Assembly (NCBI GenBank): GCA_026122225.1
Contig: JANEZZ010001852.1
Span: forward strand, 372,001 to 436,000
Source: Heloderma charlesbogerti
Lineage: Eukaryota; Chordata; Lepidosauria; Squamata; Helodermatidae
DNA: 64,000 nucleotides
Direction of reading: 5' to 3'
The notes beneath the pieces are model-generated. The model made no database searches and was not told where the DNA came from. It saw nothing but the letters and a program-made list of their open reading frames with translations. Below, piece after piece: positions 10,955 to 23,728 of this stretch. The translations under genes and the position numbers were made by a program. Every line of letters begins with the position of its first letter. Position 1 is the first letter of the stretch.

Positions 10955-11503
10955 TTGTCATGTTCCCCAGCCTTGACCTGTCCTCTGGCTCCAAAGAGGA
11001 CTCCGAAGTAGAGGAGACTCCCTCCATTAATCCAGTCCCCGCTAGGCCACGGCACCCCAGACCAGAGGATGTGCCTCTACCTGACTCCTCTGGTGCAGAA
11101 GGCACTCTCCCATTACAGCCTTCACCGCCCGCACACCCTAGGAGCCAGTGGCTACAAATCAGGCAGTAGCTCTTAAAGAAACAAACTACTTCTTTGAGGG
11201 GGTGGAGGTAACTGCAGGTCTTGAGTTACTGGCCTTTATAAGGCTTCAGAAAGCCTTTGACTGTTGCTGAGGGAACAGTTCACCTTGCTTGAATCTCAAC
11301 TAACTGGGAGCCAGTCAAGGTCCTGGAAGACCCTGCCTGGTCTAAATTGCCTGGCTATTCAGCACCCTTACACTGGACTGGCCTTGCCTCACCTTGACTG
11401 GACTTGCCAGGTCCTTGCTTATACATACCTTGCAGGTTTTAGCCCCTCTGGATGCCCTGAACCAAGTTTGACAGGACAATTATGAATCATTGTTGTATTG
11501 TCA
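10955..11503 (+). mobile_element. Probable solo LTR
   Basis: The block begins TTGTCATGTTCCCCAGCC and ends TTGTATTGTCA. It is flanked by GATTA at 10950-10954 and 11504-11508. TTATAAGG near 11236 may be a promoter TATA. The first part is C-rich and gives an open frame (10948-11169) with acidic and proline-rich residues but no domain. Similar CATGTTCCCCAGCC blocks are, from memory, common in squamate LTR elements. The ends are not a clean TG...CA pair. Confidence 0.4.
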
Positions 11504-11509
11504 GATTAG

Positions 11510-12140
11510 GTCTGCTGTGGTTTCACCAGAAAGCAACATAATCAGGATGCCTTCGTCAGAACAAGGAATTGACCTAGGCCAGCAGATAATCATTAAGTGC
11601 AGCATACCAATTGTAATGGCTCCAGGACTGTAACCAAGTCACCTGTAGTTTTAGAGGGGCCTAGAGATCCATAGTGCTCTCTTTAGGTTCTTTATCAGTG
11701 CATTTTCCTTGCTAGTGGGCCTCTGAACATGTGAGATGAGTCAAAGGTCGATAGCGTGGCCTCAGCACATTCCATGCTAATGAAAGCTAGTATCTTATCA
11801 AGGCCTAGGATGTACCTGAGAAGTGAGGCTATGCTTATGCCAAGCTACAGGTGGCTGTGCTGGGAAAATTCTGATTGTTCTGATGGTTTTCCCTGTGAAC
11901 AAGTACTGTTAGTCTGGGCTGGGAACAGTGCAGATGAATACTAATTAATGCTTGCTGCCTCACTGCTGACATGTATGGTATAAAACCCATTTTACCCCAT
12001 GGCTCTGGGTTCAGAGAAGCTGTCTGATCCAACTATTGGGTATGCCTGTGTGTTCTAAGTACTCAATAAAGGCTCCTTGTAAGCAAACCTGGATCTGACT
12101 TATCATTATCTTGGTACCTCCAAACCTCAGCAGCCCACAG
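11510..12140 (+). mobile_element. ERV-type LTR (solo), ends uncertain
   Basis: GGTATAAAACCC at about 11978-11989 and CAATAAAGGCTCC at about 12064-12076 have the TATA-to-polyadenylation spacing (about 80 bp) of a retroviral U3-R junction. The C-rich tail ending near CAGCAGCCCACAG would be U5. No gag, pol or env frame follows, so this is a solo or truncated LTR. Flanking duplications were not found. Confidence 0.5.
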
Positions 12141-12843
12141 CCGGGGCCTACACCAATGCCCTGCATGAGGTAGGTATCATAGCATCCCAGCATTTGGTGC
12201 ATTAGACTGCAGCACCGGTTGCCTTGACCCGGTCTGAGTCTTATGTGCGGTTTGGAACTATCTTAGCTAGATATATAAAAAGATGCCCTTGCACTGGAAA
12301 CAGCTTGCAAAAGTAAGCCCCGCTGTGATCTGTCTCAAATAAGGGGCGGGGGGGAGGGAGATTTAGTTCATGTAAGTTATACAGCTTTTTACTGAAAATA
12401 GTGAGAAAAAGAAATAAGTGAATGAAGGGTTAAGAGGCATTGCTTGAGCTTAGCCTGCCAACATTTATTCAAAAGAGTTTGATGAGCTGATGGTTCATCT
12501 CTGATGTAAAGTGTTTTTAGTAATAGCATATTTGCTGAAGGAACAGCTAAAGACAGGAAAAATAGAGGATAAAATAAATGATGGGTTGGGGGGCTAGAAC
12601 AGAAAACTATACTACCTGGGACCCTCTTTATTCTTCCTTTAGTCTCTGGTGACAGAGAGCTTTTCTTCCTGCCCACCCCTGTTCAAGAAGACATACTGCC
12701 AAAAATCTTGGCAAGCCTAGGGTTACCAAAGCCCCAAGGGCTGGATTGGAATTTTAAGTGGTTCCTTCCTCAATGACATAAAAGAGTGGCTACAAATGTA
12801 AAAACAGAATATGTAACGTCCATTAAATTTTCACGTTTTTCCT

Positions 12844-12875
12844 AACAACAACAACAACAACAACAATAATAATGC
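12844..12875. repeat. (CAA)n microsatellite
   Basis: About nine ACAACA units run into AATAATAAT. Confidence 0.9.
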
Positions 12876-12963
12876 ATAATAATAAATATACAATTGAAAA
12901 AATATTTATTTTTCATTTGCCAACGAACACAAATACTATAGAGGTCCATCCAATGTCGCATGA

Positions 12964-12996
12964 CCACACACATACACACACACACACACACACACC
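12964..12996. repeat. (CA)n microsatellite
   Basis: CCACACACATACACACAC and onward, a nearly pure CA tract. Confidence 0.9.
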
Positions 12997-15900
12997 ATTC
13001 ACAGCCCCTGTCCAAATATGCTCTTGAGTAGATTTGAAGGGTGCAAGGGATGGGGGATCTGTTCCACTACTGGTATCTGTTTTGCTGGGAGACAAACCCA
13101 GTTGGATACAATCCATGAAATATTTTTTAAAAGTCAGAGTTAGGTGGTGTGGTTTAAGAGTGAGGTTGTTATTCTTTTCAGTGTTTTTTTTTTAAAAGAG
13201 CAGTAGTTATAGCATGATGATATACAATGATGATATACAGATGGAAACAGGGCTGGGGTCCAGAAGGCTGTGAGTAGAAGAAAAGATACTGCTTGTGCCG
13301 ATCTGTACATGCAAATGCTCAGGCTCTTCTAGTTCTAGCATAAGCTGAGCATACAATTACCTGTGCGAAACAAGTTTCTGCATGCAAAAGAGAATCTCCA
13401 GATCCTGGCCCAAAACTTTTGAAAATTTGGACTTGACTAGAGCCACATAGCCCTCTCACTTATTCATATGATTATCACTGATTTCGAAATGGCCTGCATG
13501 ATTCACTTATGTCTGGTACTCAAACTACACTGCATAATATGCAATGTAATTTCTATACATGTTAATATAGAATATGGGTCACAGTGTTTACAATATATAC
13601 ATAATTAATATATGGAATCCGTACATTTTCTTTACAGAAAAAACAAAAACAATGAATGCTAGTTGTGTAAGTAAATATCAGGGACTCAAAGCCTGCAGAC
13701 AATGTTAATGGAAGCCCTTCCACTGATGCCAGTAAGCTTTGAATCATTCCCCATAAAATGAACAAGAACCAGTGAGAGCCATAGAGAGCTCAGTTAGCCT
13801 CTGAAAATGTTATGTTTACAAAAGCTGCACAGTCTAGATAAAGGATAGAATTTCTTAAGAAACTCCACTCTGTTATTTGACATTTATTTAAGCAGCATTG
13901 AAAACATCACATGAGTAGCATTTGTAGATTCATTCCATGACAGTTAAGGTATGGAGCTAGGACAACTGAAATAGTGTGAAGCAACGACATGCAAAATCAA
14001 GCAGTTCCTGTGAGTAATGGCTCTGAAATATGATGATATAAAGAAAGATGCAGTCTATACACTCTTCATGACATAAACAAGCTTGTTTTTCAGAGTTTTT
14101 GCTGTTGTTGTGACATTTTGGGTGTTGCTTTGTTTCGCATTCCTTAGCAACGACTATGACTGAACGATGAGGCTGTGGTCAGTATGTTGCAAAAGGGAAT
14201 TGATTTCATAAGCCCAAGTCATGGGCACTGAACATGTCAATTCTTCAAGAAACAGAAGTGCTGTAAAATTACATACTACAAATGGCATGTAATGCTGGGC
14301 TCCAGTTTCTCACATCAACAGGTAATATGTCTTCTTTTATACTGTCAAACCAGTTACTTAAACAATTTAACATGCCATTTTGGAGAGGACTCTTCTTTTC
14401 AAATGAGTTTTGCTTTTTCTTCTGTTAACTTCTTTGAGTCAGCACATAGTCATTAGTCATGTACATATGTTCAACACCACTGTTTTGTATACAAATACTC
14501 ACGGAAATGCTGTGCTTACAATGAACCAATGCACACAACAAGCTGATTCAATTTCAAACTGGGATGAGAGGGATGAGGGGAAGTCAGGCTGATGTGAATA
14601 AAGCCTGCAAATGTTTGTATAAATCAAGCCTCAATCACCAGAGCATGAAGCTTACTAAGCATCAATTACATTCTTGGGCATTTCTTAATGTTGCTCGAAA
14701 AGAGCATGTTCCCTAAACAAGCAATGTGTTTTGCTGCTGTTCTTGTTTAAGAAGGCATGTGGAAAATAATTTAAAGTCAAAACCAGCCCCATAATTAAGA
14801 TGTATCTGCAATTGAAATGATGTGTCTCTATTGGGATCATGGCTGCCAAGCTGCCAAGCCAAAATGTAAACATAATAAGCACTAATCCGTGATGCACAGA
14901 GCAGCATGACAGGCCTGTGGTTATCTGATTGGCACCTTCAAAATGCTCTATTTGGGCTATTTACATTTAAGTGTATAATAAAGTACTTCTGAAGACTGTC
15001 TCATATTTAACAAATTATTCTGCTACAGCAATTAAAATCTATCACGCCTCAGATTTCTGAAATATCTTGCCGCGTTCCTGATTTTGAAGCTCATGGGGGA
15101 GAGGAATGAGTTCAGCCACCTCTGAATGTTTATCTTTCAGTATGCCAGCTATATATAGTTATTGGAAGGTAGTTGAAATGTGTATTCTAGTTAATTATTT
15201 TAACTATAAGATATTATTCTAAAGTTATATTAGAACAAATATTTATTTGAAATGTATTATGTCTGTGGTTGTAACAGACGTTCAGTTCAGACGTAACAGG
15301 AAACTATGATTTCTCACTATGTGAACAAGCCATAGTAAACCTCAGGTTCACATGCTTCCCCTCCTCTCTACTTGTCTTTCAGGCTTCTGGGAAGAATTTG
15401 GAAGCTTTCTGATTTCAAGCAAGCCACACTCCCTTGTGGTTTTTAGACTATCCACAGGTAAGCATTAAGTTTAAACCAGGACAGAGTGTGGTTAGTCTTA
15501 TCTATAGCTAACTGAAACAAAGCAAATTCAAACAATAGCTTATAACTCTGGCTTCTTTCAACTAACCATAGTTAAGATTAACCACCATTTAGGTTCAAAT
15601 GCAACACTAACCTGGTTAATTAAAGCCAGAAGCAAAAGCTTCCAACCTCCTTGTAGCCACACTGGAGGAAAAGAGGGGAGGGAGGAGTACATGAGCTCAA
15701 GGCTCATACACATAACAATAAACAATTGTTTATCAATACATCCAAACTTGGCCAATGACAGCAAATTGATTGTTGAAACAAAACTCACTCACGTAGAAAG
15801 AATGTACCCGACAGACTATAGCAGAGGCTACTAGTTCAATTGTGTATTCGTTTTTTAAATCAAGAGTGAGTCAAACCAAGAATGTCCAAAGGACTGAGTT

Positions 15901-16542
15901 AAAAGACTGAATGAAGGAAATACATAACTAAGTGGCAATGTAAATTCAACAATAGCCCTATTTGGGCATCATACCTGAATAAATACAGGAACTTCTGTAA
16001 GAAGGATGGGGACATGCACACCAGCACTACCCCCAACATCCCCCACCTCCCCATGTTGAGTGAGGTTCCCAACTGCTGAAGGATTATACTCACGTGCAAG
16101 CAAACGTGAGCAGAAACCCTCTATAAATCTCCTTGCTCAACATGGGGCAGTTGGGGACTTAAAGGGCAGGGCCAGCATGTCCAAGGACAATAGGTCTGGG
16201 GCCAGTGCGCACAGCCCCAGCCTGTAATATGTGTTCCCTATTCTGGCATAATGCCTTCTCAAGATCTTCTAATTTCTTAAGTCGCCACACACTCTTCATT
16301 GTATAGCAGTTAAGGGTGCAAAGACCGTACTATGTTCTTCCATGATATACGTATCTTCATATCAAAGTATGGAGGGATATAGGATTTGCCTTGGCTAATG
16401 TGAGTTTTAAGGCTCTGTTGTCTCCCTCTAGTTCATAGTTAATAATGATCAGAGCAACAAGTTAACCTTTCAAAGAGGTATATTACAGCCTGAAATAGTG
16501 GTCACTATCACAGTGCTGCATACCATTATTTGATCTCTTGTA

Positions 16543-16963
16543 GCCTTCCCCAATGTGGTGTCCTCCAGATGTGTTGGGCCACAACTCTCATGGTGGCCCC
16601 CTCAACTGTGGACCACTCTCTCCAGTGAGATCCGTCTGGCACCAACATTGTCATCTTTTCGGCACTTGATTAAGCCTTTCCTCTACTACCAGGCATTTCA
16701 CAGCATATGATGGAGCTTTGTACTTTTTTTTATCAGGTCCTGGTAGTTTTATTGTTAATTGTTTTCAAACTGTTTAAAACTTTTGAATGTTAAAGGTTTT
16801 ATATCATATTTTATCATGCCGTGAACTGCCCAGAGATCTTTGGATGTTGGGCAGTATAGAGAATGAATGAATGAATCCCAACCATAATACCCAGCATGGC
16901 CAATGGCTGGGAATAATGGGAGTTGCAGTCCAACACATCTGGAGGGTGTCAGGTTGGGGAAGG
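16543..16963. mobile_element. Inverted-repeat MITE interrupted by an L2 3' end
   Basis: CCTTCCCCAATGTGGTGTCC and CTCCAGATGTGTTGGGCCAC at the left are mirrored at the right by GTCCAACACATCTGGAGGG and AGGTTGGGGAAGG. The same MITE family occurs intact at 29204-29329. The middle (about 16592-16876) is an L2-like LINE 3' end, so the MITE was split by a later insertion. Confidence 0.7.
16592..16876 (+). mobile_element. L2-like LINE 3' end
   Basis: The start reads as an ORF2 C-terminus (ATCCGTCTGGCACCAACATT, then AAGCCTTTCCTCTACTACCA). It is followed by a 3' UTR with GTGAACTGCCCAGAGATC, TTGGGCAGTATAGA and a (GAAT)n tail. The same 3' end recurs at 33085-33352. Confidence 0.7.
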
Positions 16964-19439
16964 TTTTCTATTATCTCAATCTGAGGCAATGAACTAAATA
17001 TAGAATTCCTCTTTCCTGAATGACCAGCAAGTGTAAATTAAGGGCAAGAAAAATGTTAGGCAAGAATTCCCTATTCTGCATTTTAGAATTAGCCAGTCAA
17101 AAGTGAAGAGGTTTATTTCGTGCTAACCTGAGTTTGATTTTGATGCCAATCCCAGAAATTAAGACTTCTCTTTCCAAAAATAGTCACAGAGTTTTAGTAT
17201 AAAAGGCGTATTACATCTGCTAAAACCATGTTATGCTTCCCCATTCTCATGAAGACAATGAGTCTGTCCCCGGCCAACAGTATCAGGAGGACTGAGGTTG
17301 ATAGGTCTTGCCATGCATTTATTTCATAGCACAAGATGGTGTTATGAATTAGGCCACATAAAGAAAGCAAAAGTGGTCATATATTTTCTGATTACTATTT
17401 ATTCATTTACAGTGTTTATACGCTTGCCTTTCAACAGAAATGCTCTCAAAGTGGTTTACTTAAAATGTTTTAATATCACAATTTAAAAACATCATAAAAT
17501 GCTATTTTAAAAACAGTCTTCTATTCTCATTTGATATAGAGAATTAGGCCTTCCCCTGATGAATATACAGTTACGTGAAATGCTTCATCGGTAGTCAGTA
17601 GTACAGAATGCTGGGTTATCTTATATCCACTTTTTATCAGTAATAACAGCCTTCACCATCCAAGAAAATACTGCCGAAAATACTGCTCTGCTTGAAATTT
17701 TCTAGCTTTTGTCAATGTACTTGATGAAAAATGACATTTATGTTAGTGTAGACAGAATTAGCTACTCTCTAGAAGTCAAGCAGCACTAGTCACACCTTTG
17801 TGAAAAGCTATTTTTCCAGTAATGGAAAGGCTAGAAAGTTCAGGTGGAATTTTAAATGAAATTGTGAAAAGTTTAAAGGAATAATCTTGAAAGGTTTTTA
17901 TAAATACGTATGAAGTATGTAAAAGTGTTCATTGCCACTGAATGAAAGCTTAGACCCTCTGTTTGCAATGTTTCAAGTCTGAATAAAGCTATGGAAATGT
18001 GAAAGGAAAAGAATGGGATTTATTGCAGCAAATTCACCTTCTTAGATGGAATCAAATTACTCACTACCATCTATTCAATTCCATTATCTATTCTGAAGAT
18101 TTCATAAGTCAAGAACATTAGGGGAAGGGTCTCTGAAAATAGGCGAAGTCGATCTTCCTTAAAAAGCTAATGAAATATTTGAAAACACTTTAGTATTTTA
18201 CTTTCATTAAAAAGGGGAATTATAAAGATAAAGTCAATTCAATGGGTGCTAAGGAGCCTGTGTGAAGGATCGAGTCCAAAGAACCTATGGCTAGAACAGA
18301 TAATAATTTATCTGTTGTCATTTCATGGAGCTTATCTCCTATCATTTGAAAATGGTTCGAGGGCAATCATCCAAAGAAAAGGCGACCTGTAGTTACTATG
18401 TGAAAAAGTGATATATTGCTGATCAAGAGCAAATACTGATTCACGCATTTCAGCTCATAAAAGCCTCTATTTATTTGGCAAACCTTTCTGTGGTACCAGT
18501 GTATAGTGTGATACCTCAAATCCTCCAGTTGTTCAAGTGGAAGACTGGGAAGAAATGTTTTCAGTTGTTAATGGATATCACCTTGACTGAAACACAACAC
18601 ATAGTCCTAAGGGTTCAGAAACAATTCAACAACAGATTCATCAGCTATTGTGAGAAGTAAAGTGTTAAGCAGAAGAGAATATAAGGATAGTTCAATTATT
18701 TATTCATTCCGTTTCTACCGTGCCCTTTCCCCAATGTAAACTCAAGGCAGCTAACAGCATCAAAACAAAAATAACATTACAATAAACTCATTAAAAATGA
18801 GTTGGATCTTGCTAGCTTGGCTATCCTACCTATTGTACTTGCTGTAACCAGTAGTAATACTGCCAGAAAGAAGCAACAGGAGGGAATTTGCTGTGCCTCT
18901 CCCACCCCATAAACTGAACAAAATCTCAATAACCAGGAGGGCTGTCAGTTGGGATATCTTTTCTTCTAACCACAACTAAAACGAGATGTTGGGAAGACCA
19001 AAGCTATAAAATTTTGAGCCTGACAATGTCAGTGTAAAGAAACACTATTCTTTATTTACATCTCTGAAGTGTCTGTTTCTTTGTTAATACACTGACATAC
19101 CAGTCTAGACCCTTGATTTCCCTGTGCACAAAAGCTCAGGATGGGGCTTACTACCAGTGATGATACTATAGTAGCACAATTCTGGTGCAGCATTCTCATG
19201 CAGACGTATAATTGTAAATACTTAGGATCAAGTTTTACTACTGTTAATAGATTTCTGTCACACTGTTGCTTCCGTGGATAGGGTCATTCATTAATGTAAT
19301 CCATTAACTTATCAATGGCAAAACAATTTTTTGCTGCAACCATGAAGTTTAGCAGTGCAGGGGCCAGAATGGAGGGCAACACGGACTTCATGCAGCCTAC
19401 AGGGTGCGTGTTCCCCAACCCTGCTTAAAAGGATTCACG
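16964..19439. other. Unique intronic sequence, candidate conserved regions
   Basis: No repeat or gene recognised. 17990-18660 is non-repetitive and contains an inverted pair of GATA-type sites (CAGATAATAATTTATCTG, 18298-18315). Function is unproven. Confidence 0.35.
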
Positions 19440-19932
19440 TTGCCTCTAAAATATGTATTTATTTATATACAATATTTGTATACGGCTCCTCATCTAAAAC
19501 AGATTTCAGAGCAGTGAACATAAATGGTAAAATAGTAAAAGGATAAAAAGATTAAAACACCATATTAAAATTATGGTTTTTAAAAACAGAATGCAAATAA
19601 AACCATGGCTGGTCAATTAAGGAATGCCTCCTGGAACAGTGCTGCTTTCAGGAGGCACCAGAAACAACACAGTGTTGGTACCTGCCTGACCTCTACGGTC
19701 AGAGAGTTCCAAAGAAAGGGGGCCATGAAACTGAAGGCTCTTCTTCTGGTGGACTCCAATCGGGCCATGGGACAAGTGGAACCACGAGGAGCATGCCCTT
19801 TGATGACCTCAATGACTGGACAGGTTGGTAAGGGTGAAGGCGTTCTCTCAGGTATCCTGGTCCCAAGTTGTTTAGGGCTTTGTACACTAGTACTATATAG
19901 CAACATTCAGGCTCTCCCAAAGTCAGGGAGTT
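19440..19932 (-). mobile_element. L2-like LINE 3' fragment
   Basis: The minus strand encodes the ORF2 C-terminus (RRAFSFMAPFLWNSL near 19720, then an L-rich tail ending FQEAFLN at 19613). It is split over two frames, so at least one frameshift is present. The 3' UTR extends toward 19440, where AT-rich sequence takes over. Confidence 0.7.
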
Positions 19933-20838
19933 CCATCACTTAGAGGTTTACAATTAAAATAAAAACAAACAAAATGCTTGTGCTTTTCCTTGTCAGAAAG
20001 GTGTACCTTTTATCATTTTAGTTGCCCTCTTTTTTGTATCTTTTCTATCTCTGTGGCATTTGAATTGAGGTGCACAATATTCTAAATGTAGTTGCACCAT
20101 AAATTTATATCTATGGTTTTGAACCCCTCTCCTAACAATTCCCGATACTGAATTTGTGCTTTTACAGCTCCCATTCCTTTCAATGGAACGTATGTAGGGA
20201 AACGCTCCAGGAGATTGTGCCCATAGTAGACATCTTTAAAAACCGGTCATGTTAATTGGACCTTTTTTCAGCAATGCAACTATTTATGCAAGAGAAAGCT
20301 CTTCTAGATTGGCCTAGATTGTGAGCTCATTATGCCTGTGCAGAACAGCACATTTTAATGCCTCCTTTTGTTTTGTTTTCTTGCCATACTATTATATTTA
20401 CTTGCTAATGCAGAGAACAGAAAAAGAACATGACATTCCCAAATACCATTTTTCCCAGGAGTGGTTCTGCCCCTAACAGCATGTGGTAGCTTTGCTTAAG
20501 TCTTTAAAACAGCTGCACCAATAACAAAATTAAACCATTTAAAGTGTTTTGTGACTGGTCAAAAAGGGCTGTATATAAATTGCAGATGATGTTTAGGAGA
20601 ACAGTGGCCAAGGTGATTGATTTAAATGCCAGGGGTGCAGATGCCACTCAGCTCACTGCAGCTTTAATCACAGGATGCTGTAAATGCTTAACTGGCTACT
20701 TGTACCCCACTACAATCCACTGCCACCACCTCGTTAGGAATATCTCATAACATGAGGGGGAAGTAGAAATGATTCTCTTTCTTTCTTTGGATGAAGTTGT
20801 CTAATAGCTGATTCTATGCTCTTCTGTAGTTCATAGAG

Positions 20839-20992
20839 TTCATAGAATCATAGGGCTGGAAGGGGCCTACAAGACCATCGAGTTCAACCCCCTGCTCAAT
20901 GCAGGAAGCCTGATTCCCAGGCGGTGGCCCATCCAAGTACTAACCAGGGCTGACCCTGCTTAGCTTCTAAGATCAGACGAGATCAGGCTCAG
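20839..20992 (-). mobile_element. 5S rRNA-derived SINE with CR1-like body
   Basis: On the minus strand the head (20912-20988) matches the second half of 5S rRNA: GATCTCGTCTGATC-like, AAGCTAAGCAGGGTCAGCC, TTAGTACTTGGATGGGCCAC, CCTGGGAATC. It continues into CAGGCTTCCTGCATTGAGCA, then GGGGGTTGAACTCGATGG and a tail with ATGATTCTATGAA. 5S-derived SINEs have been described in Anolis (5S-Sauria), from memory. The 5' part of the 5S head is missing. Confidence 0.7.
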
Positions 20993-22435
20993 TTCACCCC
21001 TTAAGGACAGCCTTGTTAGTTAAAGTTAACAAACTTTAAATTTACATAAATCCCACTTTTCTAAACAAGGTATTCAAGGTTGTCATACCCTTGCCCTACT
21101 GATGAGCCAGACCATCCAGATCTGTGCTGTACAAGGGGCTCGGAGGAAGGGAAAGAAGCAAGGGGAGCAATGGGGCTGCCTTCAGCCTCTTGCATAATAT
21201 CCTATGGGCTGTGGTGCAGCCACTATATTCTGGGTATTTGAAAGGCAAGTGGGCAGATCTACATATGAAAAATCAGAGCCAGTGTAGGCAAGTGAAGAGG
21301 GTGCTGGACTTGGACTTAGGAAACTGCAAAGCTCCAACTGTAACTCTGGACCAAACTAGACATTACACACAGATGGGCATAAGATTACCCTGGTGGCCTC
21401 TGAAAAACCAGGAATGTGACTTCCAGAAGAGTAGTGAGGTTGAGAGATGTGTGTGTGTGTGTGTGTGTGTGTTTGGGGCGGTGGTGGATTCAGTCAGCTT
21501 TCTGCTGATCCATGGACAGAACTACCGGCAGAGCCAGGGCCCAAGCTTCATTTTGGGGCCCAGTACAATCCTGTAAGATGCCCCTTGCTACACATACCAC
21601 AATCCCCTCCCATAATACAATGTCATGAATTATGAAAGAAAAGTTTTTAAGTCTGAAATGACATTTTTCTCATTTCTGAAACTCTACCATGGCCTCCATT
21701 GAGGCTTTTCAACTGGGCCCCAAAACACTCCCCTTTTGCTATTTTTGTTTAATGTAACGCGCAGGCCGGAGAAAAATCCTATAAAGCTTGCTGATTATTT
21801 TGTAACTTTTTGATTGGTCCTTAGAAATGCATTATCCTGTTGATATTTTGATTTTTTTTAAAAAAATCTAATGGACTAACACGGCTGCAAACATTTTATA
21901 AATACATCAATTCGTTTTAAACTTTTATTTTTCTGACCTTTTTCATTACAAAATCATAAATTATCTGCTATGATTTTAGGCTACAAGGCTAGACCTTTGG
22001 AGGGGAAAAAAAAACCATGACTCAGATATCATAGCACTAGTCCTGCTTTTTGTAGCCTTCTAAATTTGATGCCGTTAGTGGTGATAGTATCTGCTATCTG
22101 CAAGTTGCATGGTGCATCTGACAGCTTTTCTTCATCATCATTTTCATTTTTTTTGTTGTTCATCTGTTTCCCTAGTTAGTATATTTCCTGAGCCAGACCA
22201 CAGAAAGGCCTTTTCTGTTTTCAAAAACTGGATAATTGATTGGTGTCCTTTAGCTTCCTTTAGTGCCCTTTGTTTAACCTCCTTACATTTCTGGATGCCT
22301 GGTCAAGGGTCAACAAATGCTGGCTAGCCTTACTGGCCAAGCAAACATTTGTTATTGCTAGGTCTCCCCTGTCACAAGGGGCAGGGTCCTTTCCATGATA
22401 GTGTACTATGTCTCTGAAATACATCATGAGGTCAG
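20993..22435. other. Intronic sequence, largely unassigned
   Basis: Contains a GGACCAAACTAGACATTAC end near 21351, resembling the MITE at 10380, and a (GT)n tract at 21447-21472. No gene. Confidence 0.35.
21447..21472. repeat. (GT)n microsatellite
   Basis: An uninterrupted GT tract of about 13 units. Confidence 0.9.
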
Positions 22436-22885
22436 GGGGAAATCTCCTGCTCCTCCCTCCAGTTCTAAACTTGGAGCGGGGGCGGGGGAGCAGAAAACAA
22501 GCAGCTGTCCCCCAGAGCAGTTCAGAACTGGAGGGGGCAAGGAGGCTTGCTTTGCATCTCAGAATGCCCAATGGTTACAGGGAAGACCACGTGCCTCCAC
22601 TTTCCTCTCCATCTGGAAGGGAGAAGTGGAAGGGTGGAGGCGTTGTCTGCTTCTGTACCGAGCTAGTGCTCAGAGCATCTGTTGGGCACAGGGGAATGCC
22701 CACTTTCCTCTGTCTCCTCCCTCCAGGTACGACCTGGAGGGGAGAGGCAAAGACACATTTGATCGCTCTGCCTCTGCACCCAAAGGGTGCTCCAAACTCA
22801 GTGTCCATTTGGCACAGAGGCAAAGCCACACGCCTCCATCTTCCCCCTTCAGTCCTGAGCTGCAAAGGGTGAAGGAGGCTTGTTA
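22436..22885. repeat. GC-rich imperfect tandem array, about 110-130-bp units
   Basis: Four or five related units are seen. Each has a CTCC(C)TCCA...TGGAGGGG snapback and a CACACGCCTCCA-like or CACGTGCCTCCA word (near 22440, 22505, 22590, 22700 and 22820). Open frames through this block are compositional and not a gene. Confidence 0.5.
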
Positions 22886-22896
22886 GCCTAAGCTTG

Positions 22897-22990
22897 GCAA
22901 ATTTATTTATTTATTGCATTTATATCCCGCCTTTTTTCCTCTTGCAAGGAACCCAAGGCAGCTTACATTCTCCTCCTCCCTCCACTTTAA
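22897..22990 (-). mobile_element. tRNA-SINE 3' part (L2-type tail)
   Basis: TTTATTTATTTATTGCATTT, ATCCCGCCTTTTTTCCTC and GGAACCCAAGGCAGCTTACA are the tail of the SINE seen complete at 39671-39912 and 35874-36102. The tRNA head is missing. Confidence 0.75.
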
Positions 22991-23728
22991 GCATTTACTC
23001 ACATATATTTTGGGCCTGTAAATCCTACCAGCAACACAGGTTCCTACTGTCCTTGGGATCAATTATAGCACTTTCTCTTTCCCACCAGCTGTCCCTCCCT
23101 TTTGCCTATGCACAAGGAACTCTGGGACTGGTAATTCTTGAGAGTTCATGTCATTTAAGAAACCATAAATTGCTCTGTCTCTCAAGCTACAAGTCCTAAT
23201 TTAATGGCACAAACACACATACTCTGTTTTAGAGAAGGGCCTGGGCCTGGGCCAGCAACACATTGGTCAGAATGTTGCATGTTCTACTCTAACACTGCTT
23301 CTCATTGGCTCCGGCAAAGATCTGGACAATAGGTATGCAGATAACCATGCTTGGGGCTGGGCAGAGCAGCACTACCAGGGATGCGTCTTCTGGTTCTCCT
23401 GGTCCTTTGAGGCCAGAAGTGGATGAGTGGTCCTTGGAAAAGTATTTACAGATTTGCATATTTAGGAATAGTGCTTATACAGGGTTATGCTCACACACAG
23501 CTAAATAGCAAGACCATGAATACTGATAAATGGATTCAAAACAGATTTGCCATATGAACATTGAGCCTGTCATGATGGGTACAGGTGTATGCAGCACATG
23601 TAAAACTATTATCACACAGTAGTAATACTGAATTACATACCCTCCTGACTATGACTTGAACTGGCTATGCAAAAGTCAAAACTTGAATTGAAAGTTCCAA
23701 TTGAACTTTCAAATAATCAGTAGAAGAA
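22991..23728. other. Unique intronic sequence
   Basis: No supported feature. Confidence 0.3.

Larger units (their letters stand above)
12141..16542. other. Mostly unique intronic sequence with two microsatellites
   Basis: Includes (CAA)n at 12844-12875 and (CA)n at 12964-12996. 13840-14300 and 14640-15080 are AT-rich and non-repetitive, with TAATTA-like words and a CCTTAGCAAC X-box-like half site at about 14141. They are candidate regulatory DNA only. 15280-15790 has repeated ACTAACCATAGTTA-like words suggesting an old transposon. No gene is seen. Confidence 0.35.

Noticed and set aside
10948..11169. Acidic and proline-rich small protein
   Set aside because: Lies inside a probable LTR, has no domain and no splice context; composition explains the open frame.
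22395..22886. Three overlapping long frames
   Set aside because: GC-rich tandem array with open frames on both strands; no domain pattern.
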